Shown one piece after another: positions 1 to 7,702 of a DNA stretch of 51,170 nucleotides (the first letter of the stretch is position 1; every line of letters begins with the position of its first letter). The position numbers and the translations under genes were made by a program. This DNA is from Actinomycetes bacterium. GTDB lineage: Bacteria > Actinomycetota > Actinomycetes > Actinomycetales > Demequinaceae. The notes beneath the pieces are model-generated. The model made no database searches. It worked only from the letters and a program-made list of their open reading frames with translations, and was not told where the DNA came from. The stretch spans positions 1-51,170 of the forward strand of contig JAEYOR010000055.1 in the NCBI GenBank assembly GCA_023411615.1, read 5' to 3'.

Positions 1-495
1 ATCACGGGCATTGGCGGCCCAACGGCCCGCCCCTTGGCCGCCGTAAAAAGCACCGATGATCAGACCGATGCCACCGAAGAAGACACCGACGACTCCTCCC
101 GCGACGATCGCGAGCACGTACGCGGCCACGATTGATGCCGGCGCCTTAGGTGGAGCGTAGAGAACTTGTCCGTTGAACGTCACCGTGTGATATCCGGGGA
201 TACGAGACTTTATCTTCAGCCACTGGAAACCCCCTTCAACCATCTGGATTTCGTAGTCGTTCCTAAACGAGCGCTTCGGGTACCGTCCATCGATGCGCAA
301 CTCGGGACGTGCCTTGTCCATCTTGTACAAGCCAAAATGCGTCCCCACGGCACCCGGCAGATCGAGGCCCATCGCGCGTGGCCGCCCGTCCGGCGTGCGG
401 AACTCGTCGTCGGCGTTCGCGCTCTGCGTGTCGAGCAGGGCGGGCTCGGGATTGAGCGGCACCTCGCTGCCCGCAGGTTTAATTGTCTCGACCAT
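1..495 (-). CDS. Unknown membrane protein, C-terminus cut by window edge
   Basis: An open frame starts at ATG 495-493 behind a good ribosome binding site (AGGGGGAG, 3 bases upstream) and runs off the window, giving 165 codons without a stop. The first ~115 residues are soluble and acidic to mixed, with no motif I recognise. From about residue 125 a hydrophobic, glycine- and alanine-rich stretch follows (SIVAAYVLAIVAGGVVGVFF, continuing with GGIGLIIGAFYGG), which looks like one long or two short membrane segments. It is probably a membrane-anchored protein with a cytoplasmic N-terminal domain. Function unknown. Codon use is like that of its neighbours. Confidence 0.6.
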   Translation of the reverse strand, partial: MVETIKPAGSEVPLNPEPALLDTQSANADDEFRTPDGRPRAMGLDLPGAVGTHFGLYKMDKARPELRIDGRYPKRSFRNDYEIQMVEGGFQWLKIKSRIPGYHTVTFNGQVLYAPPKAPASIVAAYVLAIVAGGVVGVFFGGIGLIIGAFYGGQGAGRWAANARD

Positions 496-539
496 TACTC
501 CCCCTCTATTCGATCTCACATCAGGCTAGCGTTCAATGG

Positions 540-998
540 TTACCGCAGCATCGTCACCACGGCGATGACCGCGAAGAACACGGCCACCGTATTGATGAGT
601 GGCAAGAGAACGCGCAAGAGGCGCGGCATCTGCGGGTTCTTCACGATGGGCACGCCCATGAAGAACAGCGCGAGCGCGATGGGCACCGTCCACCAGATGA
701 GGATGACGAGAAGCGCCGGCGAGAACAGCGTGATCTTCTCAGGCAAGCCCACGTGAGCGCCGAGCTTGTGGACCACGTTGCCGCGCCAGATGAATGACTG
801 GAAGCCGGGCATGAGGCCCTTCACGGCGAGCCGCTCGTCTCCCTTGTGCGTGGGAATGGCCCAGCCGCCGCGCTGCGGCGCAGCACGCTCACCACCCACA
901 AACACTTTGGCGACGATGCCGAGCGCCCCGTCGATCTCCACTTTGGCAGTGGCACCTTCGAGCTTGAGGTGGACTCGGTTCTCAGCAGGTGCGGTCAC
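540..998 (-). CDS. Small two-TM membrane protein, function unknown
   Basis: 152 residues. The first ~90 are soluble (HLKLEGATAKVEIDGALGIV and onward) and resemble a small beta-rich domain. Two hydrophobic segments follow (LLVILIWWTVPIALALFFMG and LLPLINTVAVFFAVIAVVTM) with a short basic loop between them. I chose GTG 998 because a -10-like TAATCT lies 7 bases upstream and there is no Shine-Dalgarno sequence, which fits a leaderless mRNA. A longer frame upstream would overlap the end of the diguanylate cyclase gene by over 100 bases. The gene follows that cyclase on the same strand. I do not recognise the family. Confidence 0.6.
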   Translation of the reverse strand: MTAPAENRVHLKLEGATAKVEIDGALGIVAKVFVGGERAAPQRGGWAIPTHKGDERLAVKGLMPGFQSFIWRGNVVHKLGAHVGLPEKITLFSPALLVILIWWTVPIALALFFMGVPIVKNPQMPRLLRVLLPLINTVAVFFAVIAVVTMLR

Positions 999-1005
999 GG
1001 CGTCG

Positions 1006-1011
1006 AGATTA
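1006..1011 (-). promoter_or_regulatory. -10 box of a likely leaderless promoter for the two-TM gene
   Basis: TAATCT on the minus strand, with 7 bases to the GTG at 998. It overlaps the very end of the upstream cyclase gene. There is no convincing -35. The same arrangement recurs in this window before hisC, hisD, hisH, sseB, dnaE, hrpA and yggT. Confidence 0.4.
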
Positions 1012-2661
1012 TCAGGGCGCCGTGGCAGCCGAATCATTGCCAGCGAGCGACTCACCCTCCGCCACAGCCCCCTCGTATGTGCGGCCCTTGGCACGTGCCT
1101 TTCCTGCGATGAGCGCGCGGTCTGCGGCAAGAATCAACTGATCGGCAGCGTCGGCAGCGCTGTTGCTCACGCAATACCCAGCCGTCACTCCCAGGCCGCG
1201 CTCGGCACCAAAGGTGCGGCGGAGCGAATCCTCAATCCGCGCGCGGATGCGCTCTACCGCTAAGCCCGCATCCTCGGTCGGAGGCACCATGAGCGCCGCA
1301 AGGAACTCGTCGCCACCCCAGCGCACCGCCATATCGGAGCTGCGAATCTCGCTTTTCAGCACCCTGCTGATCTCAGCGAGGGCGTGGTCGCCTACTCCGT
1401 GGCCCTGCTCGTCGTTGAGGCACTTGAAGTTGTCGAGGTCGAACATCGCCATGACGAGCCGGACGTCACTTCCTCGCGTCGCTGCAAGCATCCGCGCCGA
1501 CGCACGATCCGCGTGACGGCGGTTGTACAGACCCGTGAGCGGGTCACGCACTGCAGAACGATGCGCGCGCATGACGGGGCGCCACGTCACCGCCAAGAGG
1601 TACGCGAGCACCGCCGTGGACAGCACAGTGCTGCCAATCACCCACCGCATCGTGGCGCGAACCGCCACATAGCCCTCGTTAAGGCCGCCTTCTGAGGCGC
1701 GCAAGTGGACGATCCACGGCACCCCGTACCGATCCAGCCCGCGCTCAAGGGTGATGGCGTCGCCACTCTCACCAATTGTGTCCCCGCTGCGCGTATTCGC
1801 CTTGACGGACGGCCCCAGTCCAAGCTCAGACAAGCGCGGAAGGCCACCCTTTTCGCGGGTGTACGCGTCAAAAGCCGGCCGACGCTGTTCCGAGATAGTG
1901 ATGAGGCGGCGGTCGGGACCGAGCAAGAACACTTCTCCATCGGTGCCTTCGGGGAGCGCATTGAGGAGCCGAGCCAGTTGGTCAAGGTAGATGGTGGCTG
2001 ACACAACCGCCAGTGGTTCACCGGCCTCACCACGCGCAGTTTCGACAACGGCCACCTGGGCGTCACCGCTACTCGCGTCAAGATATGGACGGGTCCACAC
2101 GAGTTCGCGGCTCGCCAACGCGGCCTCGTAGGACGCCGCATCGCGGGGATCCCACGCGACGATGTTGTGGTGCTCCGACACGAGTCGCAGTTCCGGGTCG
2201 TACTCGGCAAAACGGTGGGCGATGACGCCGCTGTCGCGCACATCAATGACGTGGGCGGAGAACCCACCCGGACTCTGGCGTGAGCGCGATAGCGAGGCGT
2301 AGTCACCATTCGGGTAGGTCACGGACAGCGTCGCGACCTCAGGCCGCGTTTGCATGGTCTTGTGGAAGCCGGCAATCGCCGACATCGACGAGCGCGAGCC
2401 AACGAAGTTGGGGACCTCTTGCTGCACCGCTTCTTCGGCAGCTCGAGCGAAAACGCTCACCCGCTCAGCAGAGATATCGGCGACATACGCGAAGGTGTTG
2501 ACGATCGCCGTGTCCGATGCACGGTTGGCCGAAACTCCTCCGCCGACGAGGAGAACTAATTGAATGATGATGAGGATGGCGACCGCTGCGGCTACAGCTA
2601 TAAACCGTGCGGCGGGCTCGCTGAGACGCATCGCCCACGCTGCACGACGCATGCCCCCCAT
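1012..2661 (-). CDS. Membrane-bound diguanylate cyclase (sensor + GGDEF)
   Basis: 549 residues. An N-terminal TM (~20-42) and a second TM (~335-358) bracket a ~290-residue extracellular region that looks like a Cache/CHASE-type sensor. The GGDEF domain follows, starting at DPLTGLYNRR (~375). The active-site motif GGDEF (449-453) is intact, and RSSD lies 5 residues before it, the position of the allosteric I-site. It should therefore make c-di-GMP from two GTP and be product-inhibited. There is no EAL domain. Starts at 2661, 2652 or 2631 are possible. A palindrome (TGCCCCC...GGGGGCA) spans the first two, so the exact N-terminus is uncertain. No obvious signal partner is nearby. Confidence 0.85.
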   Translation of the reverse strand: MGGMRRAAWAMRLSEPAARFIAVAAAVAILIIIQLVLLVGGGVSANRASDTAIVNTFAYVADISAERVSVFARAAEEAVQQEVPNFVGSRSSMSAIAGFHKTMQTRPEVATLSVTYPNGDYASLSRSRQSPGGFSAHVIDVRDSGVIAHRFAEYDPELRLVSEHHNIVAWDPRDAASYEAALASRELVWTRPYLDASSGDAQVAVVETARGEAGEPLAVVSATIYLDQLARLLNALPEGTDGEVFLLGPDRRLITISEQRRPAFDAYTREKGGLPRLSELGLGPSVKANTRSGDTIGESGDAITLERGLDRYGVPWIVHLRASEGGLNEGYVAVRATMRWVIGSTVLSTAVLAYLLAVTWRPVMRAHRSAVRDPLTGLYNRRHADRASARMLAATRGSDVRLVMAMFDLDNFKCLNDEQGHGVGDHALAEISRVLKSEIRSSDMAVRWGGDEFLAALMVPPTEDAGLAVERIRARIEDSLRRTFGAERGLGVTAGYCVSNSAADAADQLILAADRALIAGKARAKGRTYEGAVAEGESLAGNDSAATAP

Positions 2662-2733
2662 TGTGGGGGCAGGCGAACCGGACAGGCCAGCCGCTGTGAG
2701 GAGAATCTCACTGGCATGTCGCGCGTGCGAGCC

Positions 2734-2739
2734 ACTATA
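2734..2739 (-). promoter_or_regulatory. Candidate -10 (TATAGT) for the diguanylate cyclase
   Basis: TATAGT on the minus strand, about 73 bases before the cyclase start. It lies in the gap after the rRNA methyltransferase gene and matches the consensus at 5 of 6 positions. No good -35 is visible 17 bases upstream. It suggests the cyclase has its own transcription start rather than depending on the ribosomal-protein operon. Confidence 0.35.
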
Positions 2740-2769
2740 GGCACTGCTCCGCGGGCGCAGATGGCGCGT

Positions 2770-3615
2770 TCACCGGGGACGACGCTGGGCGCGGGCTGAG
2801 GCGTAGAGGCACACCGACGCTGCGGTCGCCAGATTGAGACTCTCCGCCTTGCCGTAAATGGGGATACGAATCACCGCATCGGCAAGAGCGAGCTCATCCT
2901 CGCTCAATCCCCATGCCTCGTTTCCGAGCAGCCACGCAGTCGGTCCCGCGAGGGCATCGTCATCGGCACCTTGGTCGCCAAGCTCGACGGTGCCCGCGCC
3001 ATCAGCGGCAAGCACCTGCAGCCCGGCCTGCTGCAACTCGACGACGGCGTCGAGGAGCGGCAACGATCGCACCACGGGAATGTGAAACAAGCTTCCCGCA
3101 CTCGAGCGGACCACCTTGGGGTTCGACGGGTCCACGCACTCCCCCGCCAAAATGACAGCGTCGGCGCCTGCAGCGTCGGCCGCACGAATAACGGTGCCAG
3201 CGTTGCCGGGGTCTCGAACATTGCTCATCACGGCGATAAGGCGCGGCTTGGCGGCGAGGACGTCATCAAGCGCCACCCCCACCTCATCGACCACCGCCAC
3301 AATGCCTTGGGCGTCTGCGCTCATCGCGTCGAGCACCTGCGCCGAGGCGAGATGCACCCAGCGCTCAGCAGCAAGAGCGTCGGCCACAATCGGGCGATGC
3401 CGCTCAAGGGCCTCCGCGCTCACGTAGAGATCCCGCACACGCTCCGGAGCCCATGCGACTGCCTCCCGCACTGACTGCGGGCCCTCAACGAGAAGTGCAC
3501 CTGCCCGTGAACGTGCAGAACGCCCCGCCATCGCCGCGACCTTCTTCACGCGCTCCGCTCGAGGGTTGTCGAGCGTAAGCACCAAATGGTCGGGGCTGAC
3601 GGGGCGTCCTGTCAT
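2770..3615 (-). CDS. TrmH/SpoU family rRNA 2'-O-methyltransferase
   Basis: 281 residues. An N-terminal RNA-binding (SpoU_sub_bind-like) domain carries VEGPQSVREAV. The C-terminal SPOUT domain has its three motifs: NVRDPGNAGTVIRAADAAGA (motif 1, ~132), LLGNEAWGL (motif 2, ~231) and IPIYGKAESLNLATAAS (motif 3, ~251), which form the SAM-binding trefoil knot. It should methylate a ribose 2'-OH in rRNA or tRNA; the family alone does not give the target. The gene begins 10 bases after rplT, the usual actinobacterial order infC-rpmI-rplT-methyltransferase, so it is probably cotranscribed. No strong ribosome binding site is seen before the ATG. Confidence 0.88.
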   Translation of the reverse strand: MTGRPVSPDHLVLTLDNPRAERVKKVAAMAGRSARSRAGALLVEGPQSVREAVAWAPERVRDLYVSAEALERHRPIVADALAAERWVHLASAQVLDAMSADAQGIVAVVDEVGVALDDVLAAKPRLIAVMSNVRDPGNAGTVIRAADAAGADAVILAGECVDPSNPKVVRSSAGSLFHIPVVRSLPLLDAVVELQQAGLQVLAADGAGTVELGDQGADDDALAGPTAWLLGNEAWGLSEDELALADAVIRIPIYGKAESLNLATAASVCLYASARAQRRPR

Positions 3616-3624
3616 CGAAATGCG

Positions 3625-4005
3625 TTACGCGGCGGGCGCGTTCACATCCGCCGGCAGTGCCTTCTTGGCCGCCTGAACGAGGGCGGCAAACGCGGCCTCG
3701 TCGTTGACGGCAAGTTCGGCAAGCATGCGGCGGTCCACCTCGATCTCAGCAAGGCGGAGGCCCTGGATGAGGCGGTTGTACGTGATGCCATTGGCGCGAG
3801 CGGCCGCGTTGATACGCGTGATCCACAGCTTGCGGAAGTCACCCTTGCGCGAGCGACGGTCGTTGTAGGCGTAAACGAGCGAGTGGGTGACCTGCTCCTT
3901 CGCCTTGCGGTACAGGCGCGAGCGCTGACCGCGGTAACCGGAGGCGCGCTCGAGGGTAGTGCGGCGCTTCTTCTGGGCGTTAACAGCCCGCTTGACGCGT
4001 GCCAT
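3625..4005 (-). CDS. rplT: 50S ribosomal protein L20
   Basis: 126 residues, close to the family length of ~118-130. It starts with the typical basic MARVKRAVNAQKKRRTTLER and contains the 23S-binding helices and LWITRINAAARANGITYNRL. It binds 23S rRNA early in 50S assembly. The C-terminus has a short alanine-rich extension (KKALPADVNAPAA). A Shine-Dalgarno sequence (AAGGAGTA) lies just before the ATG. It is third in the infC-rpmI-rplT operon, 26 bases after rpmI. In other bacteria L20 represses this operon; no L20 operator is recognisable here, but the hairpin before infC could serve as the control point. Confidence 0.97.
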   Translation of the reverse strand: MARVKRAVNAQKKRRTTLERASGYRGQRSRLYRKAKEQVTHSLVYAYNDRRSRKGDFRKLWITRINAAARANGITYNRLIQGLRLAEIEVDRRMLAELAVNDEAAFAALVQAAKKALPADVNAPAA

Positions 4006-4031
4006 AGGGGTACTCCTTCAGTCTTTAGGGG

Positions 4032-4226
4032 CTACTTGCCCAGCAGCTTCTTGATTCGCTTGGCCTCGGGCTTGGGCAGAACGCCGTCGATCGCAACGCG
4101 GCGCTTGCGCGAGGAGTGCTTCTCCTCGAACTTGTGCACGTTCATCGCCGAGTTGTGCTTGACCTTGCCGGTCCCGGTGATCTTGAAGCGCTTCTTGGCG
4201 CCCGAGTGGGTCTTGTTCTTGGGCAC
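4032..4226 (-). CDS. rpmI: 50S ribosomal protein L35
   Basis: 64 residues, the normal length. The protein reads VPKNKTHSGAKKRFKITGTG with the usual basic C-terminus (KRIKKLLGK). The start is GTG at 4226, with AAGGAGGGC correctly spaced upstream; a longer frame from 4262 lacks this support and would add a non-homologous leader. It is part of the 50S subunit. It lies between infC and rplT in the standard order. The ~90-base gap from infC holds a weak 5-bp GC hairpin and nothing else I can identify. Confidence 0.96.
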   Translation of the reverse strand: MPKNKTHSGAKKRFKITGTGKVKHNSAMNVHKFEEKHSSRKRRVAIDGVLPKPEAKRIKKLLGK

Positions 4227-4316
4227 AATGCCCTCCTTCACTTCACGTCTGGCCGCACCCAAAGGCGCGACACGCTTTCAATCCCGGGCGCTCGTCCCGG
4301 ACGTCTCATGCGGGAG

Positions 4317-4946
4317 CTACTCCGCTACGGCCTCGGCTGACTTCGCCACCTTTGCCGCTTCACGCTCGCTGCGCTCTTGCTCGTCAGCGGCCTTCTTGGC
4401 CTCGCGAGCCTTGCGCTGTTCTTCCTTCGCTTCCGCCTTCTTCTTCAGCGGACCAAGCACGAGCGACATGTTGCGGCCCTCTTGCGACGGCATGTTCTCC
4501 ACCACGCTGAACTCTTGAAGCTCATCGGCCAGCTTGAGGAGCAAACGCCGGCCCATCTCGGGACGGGACTGCTCGCGACCACGGAACATGATGGTGACCT
4601 TGACCTTGTCGCCGCCCTTGAGGAAGCGCACCACGTGGCCCTTTTTGGTCTCGTAATCGTGTTCGTTGATCTTGAGCCGGAAGCGCATTTCCTTCACTTC
4701 CGTGTTTGCCTGGTTCCGGCGCGCCTCGCGGGCCTTGACAGCCGCCTCGTACTTGAACTTGCCGTAGTCCATCAGCTTGACGACGGGCGGACGCGAGTTG
4801 GGCGCTACCTCCACAAGATCGAGGTCGGCCTCCTGAGCAAGCCGCAGGGCATCTTCAATCCGCACGATCCCAACTTGCTCGCCCTGCGGGCCAACCAGAC
4901 GGACCTCAGGGACTCGAATGCGCTCATTAATGCGGGGCTCGTTGAT
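4317..4946 (-). CDS. infC: Translation initiation factor IF-3, ATC start codon
   Basis: 209 residues. The N-terminal domain begins INEPRINERIRVPEVRLVG, followed by the linker helix and C-terminal domain (VTIMFRGREQSRPEMGRRLL). A lysine/glutamate-rich tail after about residue 165 is usual for actinobacteria. It binds the 30S subunit and checks the initiator codon. The start is inferred as ATC at 4946, because GAAGGAG sits 7 bases upstream and homologous proteins begin at this residue. No ATG, GTG or TTG is suitably placed. IF-3 rejects non-standard start codons, so an AUC start gives feedback control, as known for the AUU start of E. coli infC. A leader terminator lies 38 bases upstream. Confidence 0.93.
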   Translation of the reverse strand: MNEPRINERIRVPEVRLVGPQGEQVGIVRIEDALRLAQEADLDLVEVAPNSRPPVVKLMDYGKFKYEAAVKAREARRNQANTEVKEMRFRLKINEHDYETKKGHVVRFLKGGDKVKVTIMFRGREQSRPEMGRRLLLKLADELQEFSVVENMPSQEGRNMSLVLGPLKKKAEAKEEQRKAREAKKAADEQERSEREAAKVAKSAEAVAE

Positions 4947-4984
4947 AGTCTCGCTCCTTCGTTGTCGTTCAACATCCTGATGAC

Positions 4985-5022
4985 AAAAGAAAAAGGCCTC
5001 TGTCATCACGCGCACAGAGGCC
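4985..5022 (-). terminator. Leader hairpin and U-run before infC (putative attenuator)
   Basis: On the minus strand a perfect 9-bp stem (GGCCTCTGT / ACAGAGGCC) with a 10-base loop is followed at once by TTTTTCTTTT, the form of an intrinsic terminator. It sits 38 bases upstream of the infC start, within the likely 5' leader. It can end transcripts before the operon, so it is either an attenuator for infC-rpmI-rplT or a stop for antisense-side transcription. An attenuator is known for infC operons in other bacteria; here that role is inferred. Confidence 0.75.
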
Positions 5023-5113
5023 ATCAAAGGAGGGGCACGCACGTATGCGCGCCCGGACCTTAGAACCCCGGTCCATCAATTGGTCCGTAGGTGGGAGTGG
5101 CCTCCACTTGCGA

Positions 5114-5132
5114 GCCGTGGACACTCCACGGC
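5114..5132. repeat. Short perfect inverted repeat in infC / DUF1844 divergent region
   Basis: GCCGTGGA, 3-base loop, TCCACGGC: a perfect 8-bp stem. It lies between the divergent infC leader and the DUF1844 start at 5157. It could be a leader stem of the infC mRNA (an anti-terminator partner was not found) or a protein-binding palindrome for both promoters. Confidence 0.4.
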
Positions 5133-5156
5133 CGGTCGGCATACAAGAATAGCACC

Positions 5157-5525
5157 ATGACACCTTCGATGCCCAGCGCCGCCAACGGCGACACTCCCGA
5201 TGCTGCGGCGCTCACCCGCGATATTGCCGAGGTGAGCGCAGTAGAGGTGGTGACAACGGTAGCCGTTCACCTGATGTCGGCGGCAGCCGTGCGCTGTGGC
5301 CTTGCCGAAGAAGGCGACGACGCTCAAGACCTTGGCGAGGCGCGCATTCTCATCAATGCCCTCGCCGCGCTCGTCACTGGCGCCGCTCCCGATATTGGTA
5401 ACACGCATGCCCGCGCCCTCCGTGACGGCTTGCGGAGCGTACAGTTGGCATTTCGAGAGGCCTCTGCCATTCCGGATGAACCAGGGCAGGGACCGGGGGA
5501 AAAGTACACCGGAGCAGTGACCTGA
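5157..5525 (+). CDS. DUF1844 family protein
   Basis: 122 residues. The core RDIAEVSAVEVVTTVAVHLM, with SAAAVRCGLAEE and then ARILINALAALV, matches the DUF1844 family as I know it: a small, mostly helical actinobacterial protein of unknown function, often encoded next to infC. The start is ATG 5157; AAGAAT lies 6 bases upstream and there is no Shine-Dalgarno sequence, so the mRNA may be leaderless. Its stop codon is immediately followed by the ATG of the next gene, so it probably heads the operon with the coiled-coil/protease modules. The C-terminal ~20 residues are Pro/Gly-rich and look disordered. Confidence 0.85.
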   Translation: MTPSMPSAANGDTPDAAALTRDIAEVSAVEVVTTVAVHLMSAAAVRCGLAEEGDDAQDLGEARILINALAALVTGAAPDIGNTHARALRDGLRSVQLAFREASAIPDEPGQGPGEKYTGAVT

Positions 5526-6155
5526 ATGACCGCCACACCACCGAGCGGATCGCGACCCATCACGCGGGTTGCCGCGAACGAGGAGACTACGGTGCTCACG
5601 CCTGTGAGCGACCGCACCGATGCCCTCGATCGGATCCCGGTGACGCAGCGTCGGCTGTGGATCGTGGTGACGTCCGTCCTCACTGCACTCCTCCTTGCCT
5701 CGTGGTACTTCACGTACCACTTGTGGACCGTGTCCAAGGACTGGGAAAAGCAAGTCGACGAGGTGATTGCACAGAACTACGACCTCGGCCAGCGCTTTGC
5801 TTCCGAACAAGAACACTTGGTGGCCCTCCAGAAGGACTACGACACGACTTCTGAGCAGCTGAAGGTCGCTCAAGAACGCGTCATTGCCCTCAGCGCGGAG
5901 GCCGCTCAGCGGGACGACAACGCCGAGTTCTACACCGCCCAGATCAACGACCTGCGCGCGATCATCGACACCGCCTCAAGCGTGTCAACGGCTCTCAACC
6001 AGTGCATCGATTACAAGAACCAGCTGATGGAGCGCGTCCGCCATGCCGAGGACTATGACCCGGCCGAACTGACCGCGTTTGAGCAAGACGTGAACCGGCA
6101 ATGCAAGGCGGCGACCGACGCGAGCGTCTTGCTACAGCAGGCGATTACCAAATGA
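5526..6155 (+). CDS. One-TM coiled-coil protein, module copy 1
   Basis: 209 residues: a cytoplasmic N-terminus of ~42 residues, one TM (LWIVVTSVLTALLLASWYF, ~44-62), then an extracytoplasmic alpha-helical region with coiled-coil character up to ~150 (ASEQEHLVALQKDYDTTSEQ). A C-terminal part has two cysteines (LNQCIDYKN and NRQCKAAT). No family name comes to mind. It starts directly at the stop of DUF1844 and overlaps the next gene (ATGA), which encodes a secreted trypsin-like protease. The same pair occurs again at 6950-8418 with matching TM, coiled coil and both cysteines, so it is probably a membrane partner of its protease. Confidence 0.75.
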   Translation: MTATPPSGSRPITRVAANEETTVLTPVSDRTDALDRIPVTQRRLWIVVTSVLTALLLASWYFTYHLWTVSKDWEKQVDEVIAQNYDLGQRFASEQEHLVALQKDYDTTSEQLKVAQERVIALSAEAAQRDDNAEFYTAQINDLRAIIDTASSVSTALNQCIDYKNQLMERVRHAEDYDPAELTAFEQDVNRQCKAATDASVLLQQAITK

Positions 6156-6883
6156 GACTCGCTGCGACCCTCACCACAGCCGTGGTGGCCGCCGCACTCT
6201 GCACCTCATGCGCGTCGGTCCCGCGGTCCCCCGAGCCGTTGCCCACGGACTATGTCCCTGCCGTCGCGACCGCCATCCCGCAGGAACAGGGCAACCTCTC
6301 CCCTGACGGCTTCACACAGGCCCAGCGGATGACGGTGCGCGTGCGCAACGTGGGCTGCACTCAATTGAAGACGGGTACCGGGTTCGCGTACGACGGGCGC
6401 ACGCTGATCACCAACCGCCACGTCATCGAGAACACCCGCGACCTGCAGGTGACGACGTACGACGGGCGCACCGTTGACGTCACCGCGGCGTCCGCCACTA
6501 CCGTCGCTGACCTCGCCATCATCACCATCGACGAGTCGATCGGTGTGGGCGCGGTGCTCGCGCAGCAAGATCCCGTCGAGGGCGATCCAATCTCGGTGGT
6601 GGGCTACCCCAAGGGCGGCAGGCTGACCACCGTCACGGGCGTCGTCTTGGGATCAACATCCGATCCATTGGGCGCCGCACTCGGCTCCGTGCTCGCCACG
6701 TCCGCGCCGGTGGAACCTGGCTCCTCCGGCTCCCCCGTGCTCAACGAGCGCGGTGAGGTGGTGGGGGTCATCTACGCAAAGAACGACTCGGAACAGTCCT
6801 TCATGGTGCCCGTCAGCATGCTGCGCAGCCTGCTCGATCAGGAGCAGTTGATGGTTCCCCAAGACCAGTCGTGTTCCAACTAG
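6152..6883 (+). CDS. Trypsin-like serine protease, predicted lipoprotein, module copy 1
   Basis: 243 residues. A signal peptide (MRLAATLTTAVVAAALCTSC) ends in a cysteine, so the protein is probably lipid-anchored, though the lipobox is imperfect. The chymotrypsin/HtrA-type fold has all three catalytic residues: His in TNRHVIE, Asp in VADLAIITID and Ser in PGSSGSPV. There is no PDZ domain. Cysteines just before the TGTGF strand and near the C-terminus (QSCSN) may form a disulfide. It should cleave proteins outside the membrane; the substrate is unknown. The start ATG overlaps the stop of the coiled-coil gene, suggesting coupled translation. It is a paralog of the protease at 7702-8418. Confidence 0.85.
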   Translation: MRLAATLTTAVVAAALCTSCASVPRSPEPLPTDYVPAVATAIPQEQGNLSPDGFTQAQRMTVRVRNVGCTQLKTGTGFAYDGRTLITNRHVIENTRDLQVTTYDGRTVDVTAASATTVADLAIITIDESIGVGAVLAQQDPVEGDPISVVGYPKGGRLTTVTGVVLGSTSDPLGAALGSVLATSAPVEPGSSGSPVLNERGEVVGVIYAKNDSEQSFMVPVSMLRSLLDQEQLMVPQDQSCSN

Positions 6884-6949
6884 CTGCGGTACGCAATCAG
6901 CTTCAAGGCAATGACGCCTGACCGATAGGGTCACGGAGCGAGGAGGCTC

Positions 6950-7702
6950 ATGAACGACAACACTCAGCCGCCGAGCGGCCCTGCGGACGCGACGTGGCAA
7001 GCGACTCCGCCCCCGCCGCCGACGCTGGGCACGCCGCCCGCAACGCCCTCGGCCCCTCCCCCGCCGACGACGCAGCCAATCTTCCCGGCGGACGCTCCCG
7101 CCCCGGCGTCGGCCACCGCATCCTCTCTGGCACCGACCGCACCCTCTCCGACACCGCCCGTGGCCGCCCCGCCCGCCACCACTCCCGCCTTCGCGACGCC
7201 GCCAGTTGCCGCGCCAAAGCCGAAGCGGCGCGTGCTCACGTGGGTGGTGCGCTCCGTTGTCACTCTCGTCATGCTTGGACTTATTGCGGTGAGCGCTTAC
7301 CTCGTTGTGGTCTCGCAGAAGTGGTCGGAACGGGTCGATGAACTCACCGGAATCTCGGAGGACCTCGGCGCGGAGGTCGCAACGGAGCGTGCCGCCAAAG
7401 AAGGCGCGCTCGCCGCAGCCGATGACGTGCAGTCACAACTCGATACGTTGAAGGCGCGCGTCACCGACCTCGCAAACGAGGAAGCGAACGTCAAGGACCG
7501 CGAAGACGTCCTCATCCAGCTCCTCGAGTCGATGACTCAATGCGCGGATGAGCGCGGCACCCTCCTTGACGGCTACGGCAGCCAATGGCGAAGCAACTCC
7601 ACCGGAGAAATCCTGACGAGCCGCCAATACGCCGATCAGATCACCGAATACTGCGTGTCGGTCCAGGCCGGCATTGATGATTTCTTCGCTGAGGAGGGCT
7701 GA
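6950..7702 (+). CDS. Pro-rich one-TM coiled-coil protein, module copy 2
   Basis: 250 residues. The first ~90 are a Pro/Ala/Thr-rich, disordered cytoplasmic tail. One TM follows (VVTLVMLGLIAVSAYLVVVS, ~103-122), then a coiled coil (~130-185) and a tail with two cysteines (MTQCADERG, TEYCVSVQ), aligned with those of the 5526-6155 protein. A strong Shine-Dalgarno (GAGGAGG) precedes the ATG. TAGGGT (6926-6931) with a weak -35 18 bases upstream may give a second promoter in the 66-base gap. It overlaps the next gene by one base (TGATG). It appears to be the duplicated membrane partner of the second protease. Confidence 0.75.
   Translation: MNDNTQPPSGPADATWQATPPPPPTLGTPPATPSAPPPPTTQPIFPADAPAPASATASSLAPTAPSPTPPVAAPPATTPAFATPPVAAPKPKRRVLTWVVRSVVTLVMLGLIAVSAYLVVVSQKWSERVDELTGISEDLGAEVATERAAKEGALAAADDVQSQLDTLKARVTDLANEEANVKDREDVLIQLLESMTQCADERGTLLDGYGSQWRSNSTGEILTSRQYADQITEYCVSVQAGIDDFFAEEG

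Noticed and set aside
4317..5042. IF-3 starting at 5042
   Set aside because: That start lies upstream of the leader terminator and would translate the hairpin; homology begins at the ATC codon.
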